This document shows, one piece after another, positions 35,623 to 44,791 of a stretch of DNA of 64,000 nucleotides. Source of the DNA: Hyphomicrobiales bacterium (GTDB lineage: Bacteria > Pseudomonadota > Alphaproteobacteria > Rhizobiales > Rhizobiaceae); the NCBI GenBank assembly GCA_900472485.1, contig UCII01000012.1:62001-126000 (forward strand), written 5' to 3'. The stretch's first letter is position 1; each line of letters begins with the position of its first letter. The notes below the pieces were generated by a model, which had not been told where the DNA came from, ran no database searches, and saw only the letters and a program-made list of their open reading frames with translations. The position numbers were made by a program, and so were the translations under genes.

Positions 35623-36816
35623 TCAGCGCGACAATTCCCGCGTCGCCTTTTCCAGTCCGCCAAGCGTCAAGGGATACATGCGGTCGCTCATCAGGCGGCG
35701 GATCATCGAAATGGAGGTTGTATGGCCCCAATAGTTTTCCGGCACCGGATTGATCCAGATACATTTGCGGAAATGGCCTGTCATTCGGGCGAGCCAAGTC
35801 TCGCCAGCCTCCTTGTTCCAGTGCTCCACCGAGCCGCCCGCTTGAGTGATCTCGTAGGGGCTCATGGATGCGTCGCCGACGAAGATGACGCGGTAGTCGG
35901 GGCCGAAGGTGCGGATCAGATCCATCGTCGCCGTGATATCGACGCGCCGGCGGCGATTGTCCTTCCAGACGCCCTCGTAGAGGCAATTATGGAAGTAGAA
36001 ATACTCCATGTGGCGAAACTCCGCGCGGGCGGCGGAGAAGAGTTCTTCCACGACGCGGATGTGATCGTCCATCGAGCCGCCGACATCGAAGAACATCAGC
36101 AGCTTGACGGCGTTGCGGCGCTCCGGCCGCGTCTGAACATCGAGATAACCATGTTCGGCGGTGGAACGGATCGTGCCGGAAAGATCAAGCTCCTCGGCCG
36201 CCCCCTCGCGCACCCAGCGGCGCAGGCGCTTCAGCGCCACCTTGATGTTGCGGGTGCCAAGCTCAACGCCGTCGTCGAGATTCCTGAAGTCGCGCCGATC
36301 CCAGACTTTGACGGCACGGCGATGTCGCGAGATTTCCTGGCCGATGCGCACACCTTCAGGGTTATAGCCGTAGGCGCCGAAGGGCGAGGTGCCTGCCGTG
36401 CCGATCCATTTCGAGCCGCCCTGGTGCCTGCCCTTCTGTTCCGCCAGCCGTTCGCGCAACGTCTCCATCAGCCTGTCGAAGCCGCCGAGTGCCTCGATCT
36501 CTTTTCTTTCCTCTTCGGTCAGATGCCGTTCGGCAAGCTTGCGCAGCCACTCGTCAGGAATGGCGGAAGGCTCCACCGCTTCTCCCTCGGCATTGCCGGC
36601 AATCGCCTCGAAGCCACGAAAGTAATCGGCGAAGACCTGATCGAAGCGATCGATGAAGCGCTCGTCCTTGATCAGCGTCGCGCGCGCCAGATAGTAGAAG
36701 GCTTCGACATCGTAATCGGCAATCCCTTCTTCCATTCCCTCAAGCAGCGAGAGGAACTCCCGGAGCGTCACCGGAACCTTCGCTTCCTTGAGCTTCAGGA
36801 AGAAGGGAATGAACAA
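35623..36816 (-). CDS. VWA-domain protein, CoxE-like
   Basis: A 397-residue cytosolic protein with an alpha-helical N-terminal region and a von Willebrand A domain from about residue 240. The metal-ion site reads FFDVGGSMDDH, where the usual DxSxS has glycine at the second position; threonine and aspartate ligands appear later (DITATMDLIRTF, VGDASMS). Such proteins pair with MoxR AAA+ ATPases as metal-insertion or assembly chaperones. A MoxR gene lies 1.6 kb upstream on the same strand, separated by metA and a Nudix gene. Confidence 0.85.
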   Translation of the reverse strand: MFIPFFLKLKEAKVPVTLREFLSLLEGMEEGIADYDVEAFYYLARATLIKDERFIDRFDQVFADYFRGFEAIAGNAEGEAVEPSAIPDEWLRKLAERHLTEEERKEIEALGGFDRLMETLRERLAEQKGRHQGGSKWIGTAGTSPFGAYGYNPEGVRIGQEISRHRRAVKVWDRRDFRNLDDGVELGTRNIKVALKRLRRWVREGAAEELDLSGTIRSTAEHGYLDVQTRPERRNAVKLLMFFDVGGSMDDHIRVVEELFSAARAEFRHMEYFYFHNCLYEGVWKDNRRRRVDITATMDLIRTFGPDYRVIFVGDASMSPYEITQAGGSVEHWNKEAGETWLARMTGHFRKCIWINPVPENYWGHTTSISMIRRLMSDRMYPLTLGGLEKATRELSR

Positions 36817-36819
36817 GCC

Positions 36820-37746
36820 TCAAATCCTTTCCTGGCCGATTTCCTCCAGATCATACGGCGTGGTCTGGTAGATCTCGTTGATCCAGTTGCCGAAGAACAG
36901 ATGCGCGTGGCTACGCCACCGGTTCTGCGGGGGAATTTCCGGGTCGTTATGCGGGAAGTAGTTGTGCGGCATCTTGATCGGCACGCCGGCATTCACATCG
37001 CGGAAATACTCATCCGCCAGCGACGTGGAATCATACTCCACATGATTGAACATGTAGAGCCGGTTGCAGGCCTGCTCGTGCACGAGGCAGACGCCCATCT
37101 CGCTCGAATCCATCAGGATCTGCAGGCCAGGTACCTTTTCGATGTCGGCGCGGCGCACTTCGGTCCAGCGCGAAACCGGAATGGCGAAATCGTCGGAGAA
37201 GCCGTTGAGATAGACCGAGGAGGGCTTCAGGTTCTGGTGGCGATAGACGCCGAAGGCCTTTTCCTTCAGCGTATATTTCGGCACATTGTGGAAGTGATAG
37301 ACGGCCGCCATCGCGCCCCAGCAGACGTTCATCGTCGAGTGGACGTTGGTCGCCGTCCAGTCGAAGATCTCCTGCATTTCCTTCCAATAGGTAACGTCTT
37401 CATATTCCAGCAGCTCGATCGGGGCGCCCGTGATGATGAAGCCGTCGAATTTGCGGTGCTTCACCTCTTCCCAGGTCTCGTAGAAAGCAAGCAGATGCTC
37501 TTCGGAGGTGTTCTTGGCCTTGTGTGCGCCGATGCGCACCAGCGAAAATTCCACCTGCAGCGGCGATGCGCCGACCAGGCGCGCCATCTGGATCTCGGTC
37601 TTGATCTTGTTTGGCATGAGGTTGAGAAGCCCGATCTGAAGAGGGCGGATATCCTGACGGAATGCCACCGTTTCAGTCATCACCCGCACACCCTCATTCT
37701 GGAGGGTTTCAAACGCGGGGAGCGTATCGGGAATCTTGATGGGCAT
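36820..37746 (-). CDS. metA: Homoserine O-acyltransferase MetA
   Basis: First committed enzyme of methionine synthesis; acylates the hydroxyl of homoserine. The 308-residue protein has the HTS family start [20 protein letters not shown], the catalytic cysteine in [10 protein letters not shown] (near residue 142) and the FNHVEYD segment. Despite the family name, many alphaproteobacterial members use acetyl-CoA and not succinyl-CoA. The ATG lies after a SAM-II riboswitch and a hairpin, so the gene is repressed by S-adenosylmethionine. The VWA gene follows after only 3 bp. Confidence 0.95.
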   Translation of the reverse strand: MPIKIPDTLPAFETLQNEGVRVMTETVAFRQDIRPLQIGLLNLMPNKIKTEIQMARLVGASPLQVEFSLVRIGAHKAKNTSEEHLLAFYETWEEVKHRKFDGFIITGAPIELLEYEDVTYWKEMQEIFDWTATNVHSTMNVCWGAMAAVYHFHNVPKYTLKEKAFGVYRHQNLKPSSVYLNGFSDDFAIPVSRWTEVRRADIEKVPGLQILMDSSEMGVCLVHEQACNRLYMFNHVEYDSTSLADEYFRDVNAGVPIKMPHNYFPHNDPEIPPQNRWRSHAHLFFGNWINEIYQTTPYDLEEIGQERI

Positions 37747-37764
37747 TGTTTCACTCGCCAAATA

Positions 37765-37800
37765 CAAAAAAACCGGCCGCGATCATGAATCGCTACCGGT
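37765..37800 (-). terminator. Hairpin with T run between SAM-II riboswitch and metA
   Basis: On the minus strand ACCGGTAGCGAT and ATCGCGGCCGGT form a stem around a TCATG loop, followed by TTTTTT. It sits between the riboswitch and the metA start, so it may be the regulated attenuator. Confidence 0.65.
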
Positions 37801-37810
37801 CCGCACGCGG

Positions 37811-37866
37811 CCCTTTAGCGACTTATTTAACGTGGCTGCAAGCCGGCCGGCCAAATCACCACGAGA
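37811..37866 (-). promoter_or_regulatory. SAM-II riboswitch upstream of metA
   Basis: On the minus strand the sequence shows CGTGGTGATTTGGCCGG, CGGCTTGCAGCCACGTTAAA and AAGTCGCTAAAG, the conserved core of the SAM-II (metA) class, which folds as an H-type pseudoknot. CGTGG and CCACG form the P1 helix. The class is typical of alphaproteobacterial metA leaders. Confidence 0.94.
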
Positions 37867-37951
37867 GAAATTCAATAGACCTGACATCTCCGCGGGTCAA
37901 TGGGCAGGGGTCGGGGAAATTCCGGGGCTGAGTTCGGAGGCGCGATGTGGC

Positions 37952-38374
37952 CTACAGATATTTAAGGAGGGCTTCCATGCCGTAACCGAGGCGATGCCTG
38001 GCAGCCTCGATCGGTAGCCAGAAGAAGCGGAAGCCGATCGGGTCGCCACCGTCGAAAGGCGTCATTTCGTAGTGGAGCCAAGTGGCAGGCGCTCGTTCCG
38101 AGATACCGCAGCGGAAATAGTGCCGCTGGTGATAGTAATCGCGGCCGTTCTTTTCGAAACGGTAGTCGTGGACACCAAGCGGATAAAGTTCGTGTGGCGC
38201 AAAACCGGTCTCCTCCTCGAATTCGCGCACTGCGGCCGCCGCAATGTCCTCACCAGCTTCGACAGTGCCGCCAGGAACCTGGAGCTGGACAGCGGGAAAA
38301 TCCGGTTCGTCGAAGACAAGCAGATGCCCATCCCGAACGGCATAGATCAGGACCTTGACGGCATCGGGTTGCAT
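37952..38374 (-). CDS. Nudix hydrolase
   Basis: A 140-residue pyrophosphohydrolase. The Nudix box begins GGTVEAGEDIAAAAVREF and continues EEETGF (residues about 35-57), matching Gx5Ex7REUxEExGU. Its start overlaps the moxR stop (TAATG), so it is coupled to that gene. The substrate is not predictable; NUDIX proteins next to MoxR genes may simply be housekeeping. Its stop lies about 85 bp before the metA riboswitch. Confidence 0.88.
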   Translation of the reverse strand: MQPDAVKVLIYAVRDGHLLVFDEPDFPAVQLQVPGGTVEAGEDIAAAAVREFEEETGFAPHELYPLGVHDYRFEKNGRDYYHQRHYFRCGISERAPATWLHYEMTPFDGGDPIGFRFFWLPIEAARHRLGYGMEALLKYL

Positions 38375-39216
38375 TATCGTCCCTGTCCTCGCGCCATGAA
38401 GGCCAGCCGTTCGAAAAGGTGCACATCCTGCTCGTTCTTCAGAAGCGCGCCATGCAGTTTCGGCAAAACGCCCTTTGCATCCGCGCGCAGCGTTTCGGGA
38501 TCGATGTCGTCTGCGACCAGCAGGTGGATCCAGTCGAGCGCTTCGGAGGTCGATGGCTTCTTCTTCAGGCCCGGCACGTCGCGGATTTCGAAGAATTGCG
38601 TCAGTGCCGCATGGACGAGCGTCTGCTTGATGCCAGGATAATGCACCTCGACGATGCGTTTCAGCGTCTCCATGTCGGGAAAGCGGATATAGTGGAAGAA
38701 ACAGCGGCGCAGAAAGGCGTCCGGCAGTTCCTTCTCGTTGTTCGACGTGATGATGACGATCGGGCGGATGGCGGCCCGGATCGTCTCGCCGGTCTCGTAG
38801 ACATGGAATTCCATGCGGTCGAGTTCCTGCAGGAGATCGTTCGGGAATTCGATATCGGCCTTGTCGATTTCGTCGATCAGCAGCACGCACTTCGTCGGCG
38901 AGGTGAAGGCCTGCCAGAGCTTGCCCTGGCGGATATAGTTCCTGACATCGTGAACTCTGATGTCACCGAGCTGACTGTCGCGCAGGCGAGAGACGGCATC
39001 ATATTCGTAGAGACCCTGCTGAGCCTTCGTCGTCGATTTGACGTTCCATTCGATCAGGTCGAGGCCGAGGGCGGTGGCCACCTGGCGTGCAAGTTCGGTC
39101 TTGCCCGTACCGGGCTCGCCCTTTACCAGAAGCGGGCGCTCCAGCCTTATGGCGGCATTGACGGCGACCATCAGATCCTTGTCGGCGATATAGTCGGCAG
39201 TTCCCTGAAATTGCAT
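38374..39216 (-). CDS. MoxR family AAA+ ATPase
   Basis: A 280-residue AAA+ protein with Walker A GEPGTGKT (33-40), Walker B LLIDEIDKA and sensor-1 ITSNNEKELPDAFLRRC. MoxR ATPases act with VWA proteins to mature or activate enzyme complexes, for example metal insertion in CO dehydrogenase. The likely partner is the CoxE-like VWA gene at 35623-36816, on the same strand but separated by the Nudix gene and metA. No target enzyme complex is adjacent. Confidence 0.9.
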   Translation of the reverse strand: MQFQGTADYIADKDLMVAVNAAIRLERPLLVKGEPGTGKTELARQVATALGLDLIEWNVKSTTKAQQGLYEYDAVSRLRDSQLGDIRVHDVRNYIRQGKLWQAFTSPTKCVLLIDEIDKADIEFPNDLLQELDRMEFHVYETGETIRAAIRPIVIITSNNEKELPDAFLRRCFFHYIRFPDMETLKRIVEVHYPGIKQTLVHAALTQFFEIRDVPGLKKKPSTSEALDWIHLLVADDIDPETLRADAKGVLPKLHGALLKNEQDVHLFERLAFMARGQGR

Positions 39217-39379
39217 CGGAAGGCTTTCTCAATCTTTCGAGTGCAAGCTAATTGCTGACCTTATTCGGTTCAAGACGCGAAACCGTGTATATAGGAATGT
39301 GATCCCACCGATCTATTGCAAGGGTGGACATGAGGGCGGGTCATGATTAACTGACGGGACGTGTCGCAGGGAAGTGCTG

Positions 39380-41230
39380 ATGGCAGTTGAAAAGCAAGCC
39401 AAGCCGAATATCCAGGGAAATGAACAGGTCGGATACGATTTAAGCCTTTTCTTTCGGCTGAGGATGATGTTCTCCGCTTTCTGGAATTCGGCTGTTCGCA
39501 TCAAGATCATTTCCCTTACCATCGCGCTTTTCGTGATCATTCTGGTCACGGCCTATGTCCAGGTGCTGCTCAACAGTTGGAACGCGCCCTTCTACGATTC
39601 GCTGGCAAGGCGCGATATTTCCGCTTTCTTCCATCAGCTCGGCGTCTTCGGCATCATCGCCGGCTCGCTGCTGGTCCTCAACGTCGTTCAGGCATGGCTC
39701 AACCAGATGACCGCCCTCTACATGCGCGAGGGGCTGGCGCGCGATCTGGTCGATCAGTGGCTGCAGGCCAAGCGTGCGCTTCGCCTTGCTTCATCCGGGC
39801 TGATCGGCGTCAATCCTGACCAGCGACTGCATGAGGACGCCCGCAATCTTGCCGAAAGCTCGACGGGGCTTGCCATCGGACTGGTGCAGGCGACGATCCT
39901 GCTTTTGAGCTTCATCGGCGTGCTCTGGGAGCTCTCCAGCGGCATGGTCTTTCACCTCAGGGGCATGAGCTTCTCCATTCCCGGCTACATGGTCTGGGCG
40001 GCGATCCTTTATGCTGGGTCGGCCTCCTTCCTCAGCCAATTCGTCGGCCGGCGCCTCGTGCGATTGAATGCAGACCGCTATTCGAAGGAAGCCGAACTGC
40101 GCTTTGCGCTCATGCATGCCAATGAGCATATGCCGGCAATTACCATCGCAGGCGGCGAGGAGAACGAGCGGCGGCGCATCAATCTCGATATATCGGCCGT
40201 GCTTGCCGTCATCCGCCAGCTTGCCATCGCCAATACCAATCTGACCTGGGTTTCGGCCGGCTATGGCTGGCTGGTGCTGATCATTCCGATCCTCGTTGCC
40301 GCACCGGCCTATTTCTCCGGCGGCCTGACCTTCGGCCAGCTGATGGTGGCCGTCGGTGCCTTCAATCAGGTGAATTCAGCGCTGCGCTGGTATGTCGCCA
40401 ATTTCGGGCCGATTGCCGAATGGCGCGCGACGCTGATGCGCGTCACTGATTTCCGCAAGGCGCTGACGGAAATGGACGACAAGACGCCGATGCCGCACAC
40501 CCTTGTCTTTGAGAAGGCGGCGCCGGGCACGATGGTTTGGACCGACCTGGAAATTTCGACGAAAACCAGCGACGAGGCGACGGAAAACGGCTTCCGGATC
40601 GCGGAGGGTACGGTCACGATCAAGGCCGGCGAGCATGTGATGATCAACGGCGATCATGGCGTGAACCGCAGGCTGCTGTTCGAAGTGCTGGCGCATCAAT
40701 GGTATAGCGGCTCCGGCACGGTCAGTCTGCCGCCGATGGATGACATGCTGTTCGTGCCGCACACGCCCTATGTGCCGACCGGCACCCTCAGGGAGGCAAT
40801 CTGTTTTCCGGATGATCGGGACGCCTATGACGATGCTGCTGTCGACACCGTCATCGACAAGGTAGGGCTTGGCCGTCTGAAGAGCCGTCTCGATACGCAG
40901 GCGCGCTGGGATCGATTGCTCGATACCGAAGAGCAGAAAGCCGTCGGTTTTGCGCATCTGCTGCTCGCAAAGCCGAAATGGGTCGTCTTCGACGATGCCC
41001 TGGAAGGGCTGGAGGCCGAAGTTCAGGCGAAGGCCTTTGCTCTGCTGGCTGAACTGGAAGATGCGACCCTGATCTATATCGGCCGCTCCGACGCCTTCAT
41101 GCACGCCATGTCACCACGCGTCCTGCATCTGCAGTCTCTGGCTCCGCACGAGCACAGCACCGATATGCAAGCGCCTCCCGAAACCGCCAGTGCGATGCAG
41201 GCGGATGAGAAGAAGGCCAGTGCTCCGTAA
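39380..41230 (+). CDS. SbmA/YddA-like ABC transporter with degenerate ATPase domain
   Basis: A 616-residue protein with an N-terminal six-helix ABC_membrane_2/SbmA-BacA-like domain (about 30-350) and a C-terminal ABC ATPase-like domain. The ATPase motifs are ruined: Walker A reads GDHGVNRR without Lys/Ser, the Q-loop is PHTPY, the signature is LDTEEQK, Walker B is VVFDDAL and the H-switch is GRSD. The frame is intact, so the domain is kept for structure or regulation. Transport may be proton-driven as in SbmA/BacA. ATG 39380 has AGGGA seven bases upstream. Confidence 0.82.
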   Translation: MAVEKQAKPNIQGNEQVGYDLSLFFRLRMMFSAFWNSAVRIKIISLTIALFVIILVTAYVQVLLNSWNAPFYDSLARRDISAFFHQLGVFGIIAGSLLVLNVVQAWLNQMTALYMREGLARDLVDQWLQAKRALRLASSGLIGVNPDQRLHEDARNLAESSTGLAIGLVQATILLLSFIGVLWELSSGMVFHLRGMSFSIPGYMVWAAILYAGSASFLSQFVGRRLVRLNADRYSKEAELRFALMHANEHMPAITIAGGEENERRRINLDISAVLAVIRQLAIANTNLTWVSAGYGWLVLIIPILVAAPAYFSGGLTFGQLMVAVGAFNQVNSALRWYVANFGPIAEWRATLMRVTDFRKALTEMDDKTPMPHTLVFEKAAPGTMVWTDLEISTKTSDEATENGFRIAEGTVTIKAGEHVMINGDHGVNRRLLFEVLAHQWYSGSGTVSLPPMDDMLFVPHTPYVPTGTLREAICFPDDRDAYDDAAVDTVIDKVGLGRLKSRLDTQARWDRLLDTEEQKAVGFAHLLLAKPKWVVFDDALEGLEAEVQAKAFALLAELEDATLIYIGRSDAFMHAMSPRVLHLQSLAPHEHSTDMQAPPETASAMQADEKKASAP

Positions 41231-41294
41231 CGAGGGCGGCACGGCGAGTCTTTACGCAGTCGCTGCCGCTTCGGCTTCAATTCCCCTAAAACGC

Positions 41295-41323
41295 AAAACG
41301 CCCCGTCGCCAGGACGAGGCGTT
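41295..41323 (-). terminator. Terminator after efp
   Basis: AACGCCTCGTC and GACGGGGCGTT pair around CCTGG on the minus strand, followed by TTGCGTTTT, about 25 bases after the efp stop codon. It also separates efp from the convergent transporter gene. Confidence 0.65.
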
Positions 41324-41348
41324 CTTCATGCAAGCAGGTGGCCGAGGC

Positions 41349-41918
41349 TCAGTCCTTGGCGCGCTCGACGTAGGAATTGTCTTCCGTCGCGATGACGACG
41401 CGGGTGCCGGCGTTGATGTGCGGCGGAACCATGGTGCGCACGCCGTTCGACAGCATGGCGGGCTTGTAGGATGAGGATGCCGTCTGACCCTTGACGACCG
41501 GCTCGGTCTCGGTGATCTCGAGTGTGACATGGCGCGGCAGTTCGAGCGCCAGCGGAATGCCTTCGTGGATCGACAGGATGCAGGTCATGCCTTCCTGGAG
41601 GTAGGCCTTCTGGTCGCCCATGGTTTCGACGTCGACCACGACCTGATCGTAGTTGGCCGGGTTCATGAAGTGGAAGCCTTCGCCGTCTTCGTAGAGATAC
41701 TGGAAGTTCACGTCTTCGACGAAGGCGCGCTCGACCTGCTCGGTGGTGCGCCAGCGTTCGGACACCTTCACGCCATCGACGATACGGCGCATGTCGACCT
41801 GCGTGACCGGGGTGCCCTTGCCCGGATGAAAGTTCTGTGCGGTGAGAACGACGTAGAGCTTGCCGTCGACGTCGAGAACGTTGCCCTTGCGGACCGAAGA
41901 GGCGATGACCTTGACCAT
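41349..41918 (-). CDS. efp: Elongation factor P
   Basis: Relieves ribosome stalling at polyproline stretches. The 189-residue protein has three OB-type domains; the modified loop reads HPGKGTP with lysine 34 as the acceptor for beta-lysylation. The C-terminal signature ends in [22 protein letters not shown] 41918 is preferred; the upstream in-frame extension is not typical. It is divergent from epmA and epmB, the enzymes that add the lysine, with about 150 bp between them. Confidence 0.96.
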   Translation of the reverse strand: MVKVIASSVRKGNVLDVDGKLYVVLTAQNFHPGKGTPVTQVDMRRIVDGVKVSERWRTTEQVERAFVEDVNFQYLYEDGEGFHFMNPANYDQVVVDVETMGDQKAYLQEGMTCILSIHEGIPLALELPRHVTLEITETEPVVKGQTASSSYKPAMLSNGVRTMVPPHINAGTRVVIATEDNSYVERAKD

Positions 41919-42070
41919 AAGACTTCCTTGTAACGCTGCGTTTTGCGTCGTAGAGGGACTGTCGAAATGCTCTCCGAGACGCAGCAATTGTTTGCTTGGG
42001 GGCGCAACTACCCTAAATCAATGGAAATTGCCACCCCCTTGCGTGGCTCGTGCCCCGAAGAAAGCTAGGA

Positions 42071-43135
42071 ATGAAGCCAAAGACGAGCAAAGCGTCCCCC
42101 TGGTGGACCCGCAATGTCCATGCGGACCGGCGGCCGTTCCTCATCGGCCGCAATGCCATTCAGGCTGCCTTGCGCGTTTTCTTTGCGCGCAACGACTTCA
42201 TTGAGGTCGATACGGCGACGCTGCAGGTGTCGCCGGGGAACGAGGCGCATCTGCATGCTTTCGAGACCGAGGCGCTGACGACCGACGGCAAGGCATGGCC
42301 TCTTTATCTGCATACCTCGCCGGAATTTGCCTGCAAGAAGCTGCTCGCGGCGGGCGAAGAACGCATTGCCTGCTTTTCCCATGTCTATCGCAATCGCGAG
42401 CGTGGGCCGCTGCATCATCCGGAATTCACCATGCTGGAATGGTATCGGGCAGGCGAGAGCTATGAGGCCCTGATGGCCGATTGTGCCGCGCTGCTGGTGC
42501 TTGCGGCTGAGACCGTCGGGGCGAAGAAATTCAGTTATCGCGGCGCGGAAACCGATCCGTTCCTGCCGCCCGAGCGGATCAGCGTTGCGGCTGCCTTCGA
42601 GCGCTATGCCGGTATCGATCTCTTCGCCTCCATCGGCCTCGATGGATCGACGGATCGCGAGCGTCTGGCGGCAGATATGCGCCAGGCTGGCATTCGCGTT
42701 GCCGACGACGATCTATGGCAGGATCTTTTCAGCCGCGTGCTCGTCGAGAAGATCGAACCGAATCTGGGTTTCGAACGCGCCACCATTCTTGACGAGTATC
42801 CTGTTTCCGAGGCGGCGCTTGCGCGGCCATCGGCCAGGGATCATCGCGTTGCCGAGCGTTTCGAGCTTTATGCCTGTGGCGTCGAGCTTGCCAATGCTTT
42901 CGGCGAGCTCACCAATGCCGAAGAGCAGCGCCGCCGCTTCGATATCGAGATGGCGGAAAAGCAGCGCGTCTATGGCGAAACCTATCCGTTGGACGAGGAG
43001 TTTCTGGAGGCGCTTGCCGTTATGCCCGAGGCGAGCGGCATCGCGCTGGGCTTCGACCGGCTCGTGATGCTGGCGACCGGCGCCTCGCGAATCGAGCAAG
43101 TGCTGTGGGCACCGGTCGCGGAGTTCGACGCATGA
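42071..43135 (+). CDS. epmA: EF-P lysine ligase EpmA
   Basis: Class II lysyl-tRNA synthetase-like enzyme without an anticodon-binding domain that ligates (R)-beta-lysine to EF-P Lys34. The 354-residue protein shows class II motif 2 (FSHVYRNRERGPLHHPEFTM) and motif 3 (GIALGFDRLVML). AGGA lies just before the ATG. It overlaps epmB in ATGA, so both modifying enzymes are made together, divergently from their target gene efp. Confidence 0.95.
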   Translation: MKPKTSKASPWWTRNVHADRRPFLIGRNAIQAALRVFFARNDFIEVDTATLQVSPGNEAHLHAFETEALTTDGKAWPLYLHTSPEFACKKLLAAGEERIACFSHVYRNRERGPLHHPEFTMLEWYRAGESYEALMADCAALLVLAAETVGAKKFSYRGAETDPFLPPERISVAAAFERYAGIDLFASIGLDGSTDRERLAADMRQAGIRVADDDLWQDLFSRVLVEKIEPNLGFERATILDEYPVSEAALARPSARDHRVAERFELYACGVELANAFGELTNAEEQRRRFDIEMAEKQRVYGETYPLDEEFLEALAVMPEASGIALGFDRLVMLATGASRIEQVLWAPVAEFDA

Positions 43136-44184
43136 ATGCGATGCGACCGATCCGGACTATCGGCGAGCTTGAGCGTGCCGGGTTGATCGATGCCGATCAG
43201 GCAGTGGCGCTGGAAGCCGTGGCGGAGCGCTATGCCGTTGCCCTGACGCCGACCGTGACGCGCCTGATCGACCCCGAAAATCCTGCCGATCCCATTGCCC
43301 GACAGTTCGTGCCTGATGCCGCCGAACTCGTCGTCAGCCCGGATGAGCGCGCCGATCCGATCGGCGATCATGCGCATAGCCCCGTCGAGGGTATCGTTCA
43401 TCGCTATCCCGATCGCGTCTTGCTGAAGGCCGTGCATATCTGCCCGGTCTATTGCCGTTTCTGTTTCCGCCGCGAAATGGTCGGGCCGCAGGGGCTCGGC
43501 ACGCTGGATGGCGATGCGCTTGGCAGCGCCTTTGCCTATATTCACGATCATAAGGAGATCTGGGAGGTCATCCTCACCGGTGGCGATCCGCTGGTGCTTT
43601 CGCCGCGCCGGCTGGAAGAGATTCTTGGGCAGCTTGCCGAGATCGACCATGTGAAGATCGTCCGTTTCCATACCCGCATCCCCGTCGTCGACCCGTCAAG
43701 GATCGATACGGCGCTGATTGCGGCACTGAAGGCGAGCGGCAAGACCATCTATGTGGCGCTGCATGCCAATCATCCGCGTGAGTTGACGGAAGAGGCGCGC
43801 GCTGCCTGCGCCCGGCTGGTCGATGCGGGCATCGTACTTGTCAGCCAGTCGGTTCTCCTGAAGGGGGTCAATGACGATCCGGACGTGCTGACGGCGCTGA
43901 TGAAGGCTTTCGTCGAAAGCCGCGTAAAGCCCTATTACCTGCATCATCCCGACCTTGCGCCTGGCACCAGCCATTTCCGCCTTGGCATCGCCGAGGGGCA
44001 GGCAATCGTCGCAGCGCTGCGCGGCCGCATCTCCGGTCTTTGCCAGCCCACTTACATTCTCGATATCCCCGGCGGCTACGGCAAGGCTGATATCGGTCAG
44101 AGCTCCGTTCGTGAGCTGGGCGAAGGTTGCTACTCGATTTCTGACTATCGCGGCGGCGAGCATATCTATCCGCCGCAAGGCTAA
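43132..44184 (+). CDS. epmB: EF-P beta-lysine 2,3-aminomutase EpmB
   Basis: Radical SAM, PLP-dependent enzyme that turns (S)-alpha-lysine into (R)-beta-lysine for EF-P. The 350-residue protein carries CPVYCRFCFRR (C104, C108, C111) for the [4Fe-4S] cluster, TGGDPLVLS, and the PLP lysine segment PGGYGK. It is shorter than clostridial lysine aminomutases, as expected for EpmB. Overlap with epmA indicates coupling. Confidence 0.94.
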   Translation: MNAMRPIRTIGELERAGLIDADQAVALEAVAERYAVALTPTVTRLIDPENPADPIARQFVPDAAELVVSPDERADPIGDHAHSPVEGIVHRYPDRVLLKAVHICPVYCRFCFRREMVGPQGLGTLDGDALGSAFAYIHDHKEIWEVILTGGDPLVLSPRRLEEILGQLAEIDHVKIVRFHTRIPVVDPSRIDTALIAALKASGKTIYVALHANHPRELTEEARAACARLVDAGIVLVSQSVLLKGVNDDPDVLTALMKAFVESRVKPYYLHHPDLAPGTSHFRLGIAEGQAIVAALRGRISGLCQPTYILDIPGGYGKADIGQSSVRELGEGCYSISDYRGGEHIYPPQG

Positions 44185-44539
44185 AGTGCATACCTATGAT
44201 CTGTGGTACACTGACGCTCTGATTGTGATTGTTATTTTCGAATAAAACGTAGTGGCGAATTTGGTGCGTTAACCTTCTTCGGGGCCTCGCTCTTCCAAAA
44301 ATCGACATGGTACAATATTAGGTAAATTTAATATTTGTGCGGAAGTCATCGTTTATATGACTTACGGAAGGTAAATTTTAATCAGACAAGTGTTGAATAT
44401 AGCAATTTTCGACGAAGTATAAGTTGTTTGTATTTACCACGTCGCTTAGCGGAATGTTCTATTTTACCTGTTACTTCTTGGCGAACGATAAGACGGTGTA
44501 ACTCCGGTTATGCTTATCATTGCCAGAAGGGACTAGACT
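44185..44539 (+). promoter_or_regulatory. AT-rich promoter region of the aminoacyl-carrier operon
   Basis: A 355-bp gap without a gene, markedly AT-richer than its surroundings. It contains two direct copies of AGGTAAATTTTAAT-like sequence (44320-44332 and 44369-44382), and between them an inverted repeat AAGTCAT-N7-ATGACTT (44343-44363). AAGGGA at 44526 serves the carrier protein ATG. The layout looks like a regulated promoter with an operator and no local regulator gene. Confidence 0.5.
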
Positions 44540-44791
44540 ATGAACAAGACGATTCGCGATTTGCTGGCCAAGTTCGGCGCGCTTCCCGTTGCTATCGACC
44601 AGATCGAAGACGACGCTGATCTTTACGCGACCGGCCTGTCTTCTTTCGCTTCCGTGCAGTTGATGCTCGGCATCGAGGAAGCCTTCGACATCGAGTTTCC
44701 CGACAACCTGCTGAACCGCAAGTCCTTCGCCAGCATCGCCGCGATCGAAAGAACCGTCGGCATGATTCTCGACAGTAGAAAGGTCGCGTAA
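44540..44791 (+). CDS. Stand-alone acyl/amino acid carrier protein
   Basis: An 83-residue four-helix carrier protein. The phosphopantetheine site reads GLSSFASVQLML, with serine 35 in the position of the usual DSL serine. It is acidic, as expected. Its stop overlaps the start of the dehydrogenase (TAATG), and an amino acid:carrier protein ligase lies two genes on, so it is probably the carrier loaded with an amino acid and not the fatty-acid ACP. A phosphopantetheinyl transferase from elsewhere must activate it. Confidence 0.88.
   Translation: MNKTIRDLLAKFGALPVAIDQIEDDADLYATGLSSFASVQLMLGIEEAFDIEFPDNLLNRKSFASIAAIERTVGMILDSRKVA

Noticed and set aside
35149..37788. 879-codon open frame on the plus strand
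   Set aside because: It is antisense to the secreted protein, VWA and metA genes, which all have clear family motifs; long antisense frames are common in GC-rich DNA, and its translation shows no domain.
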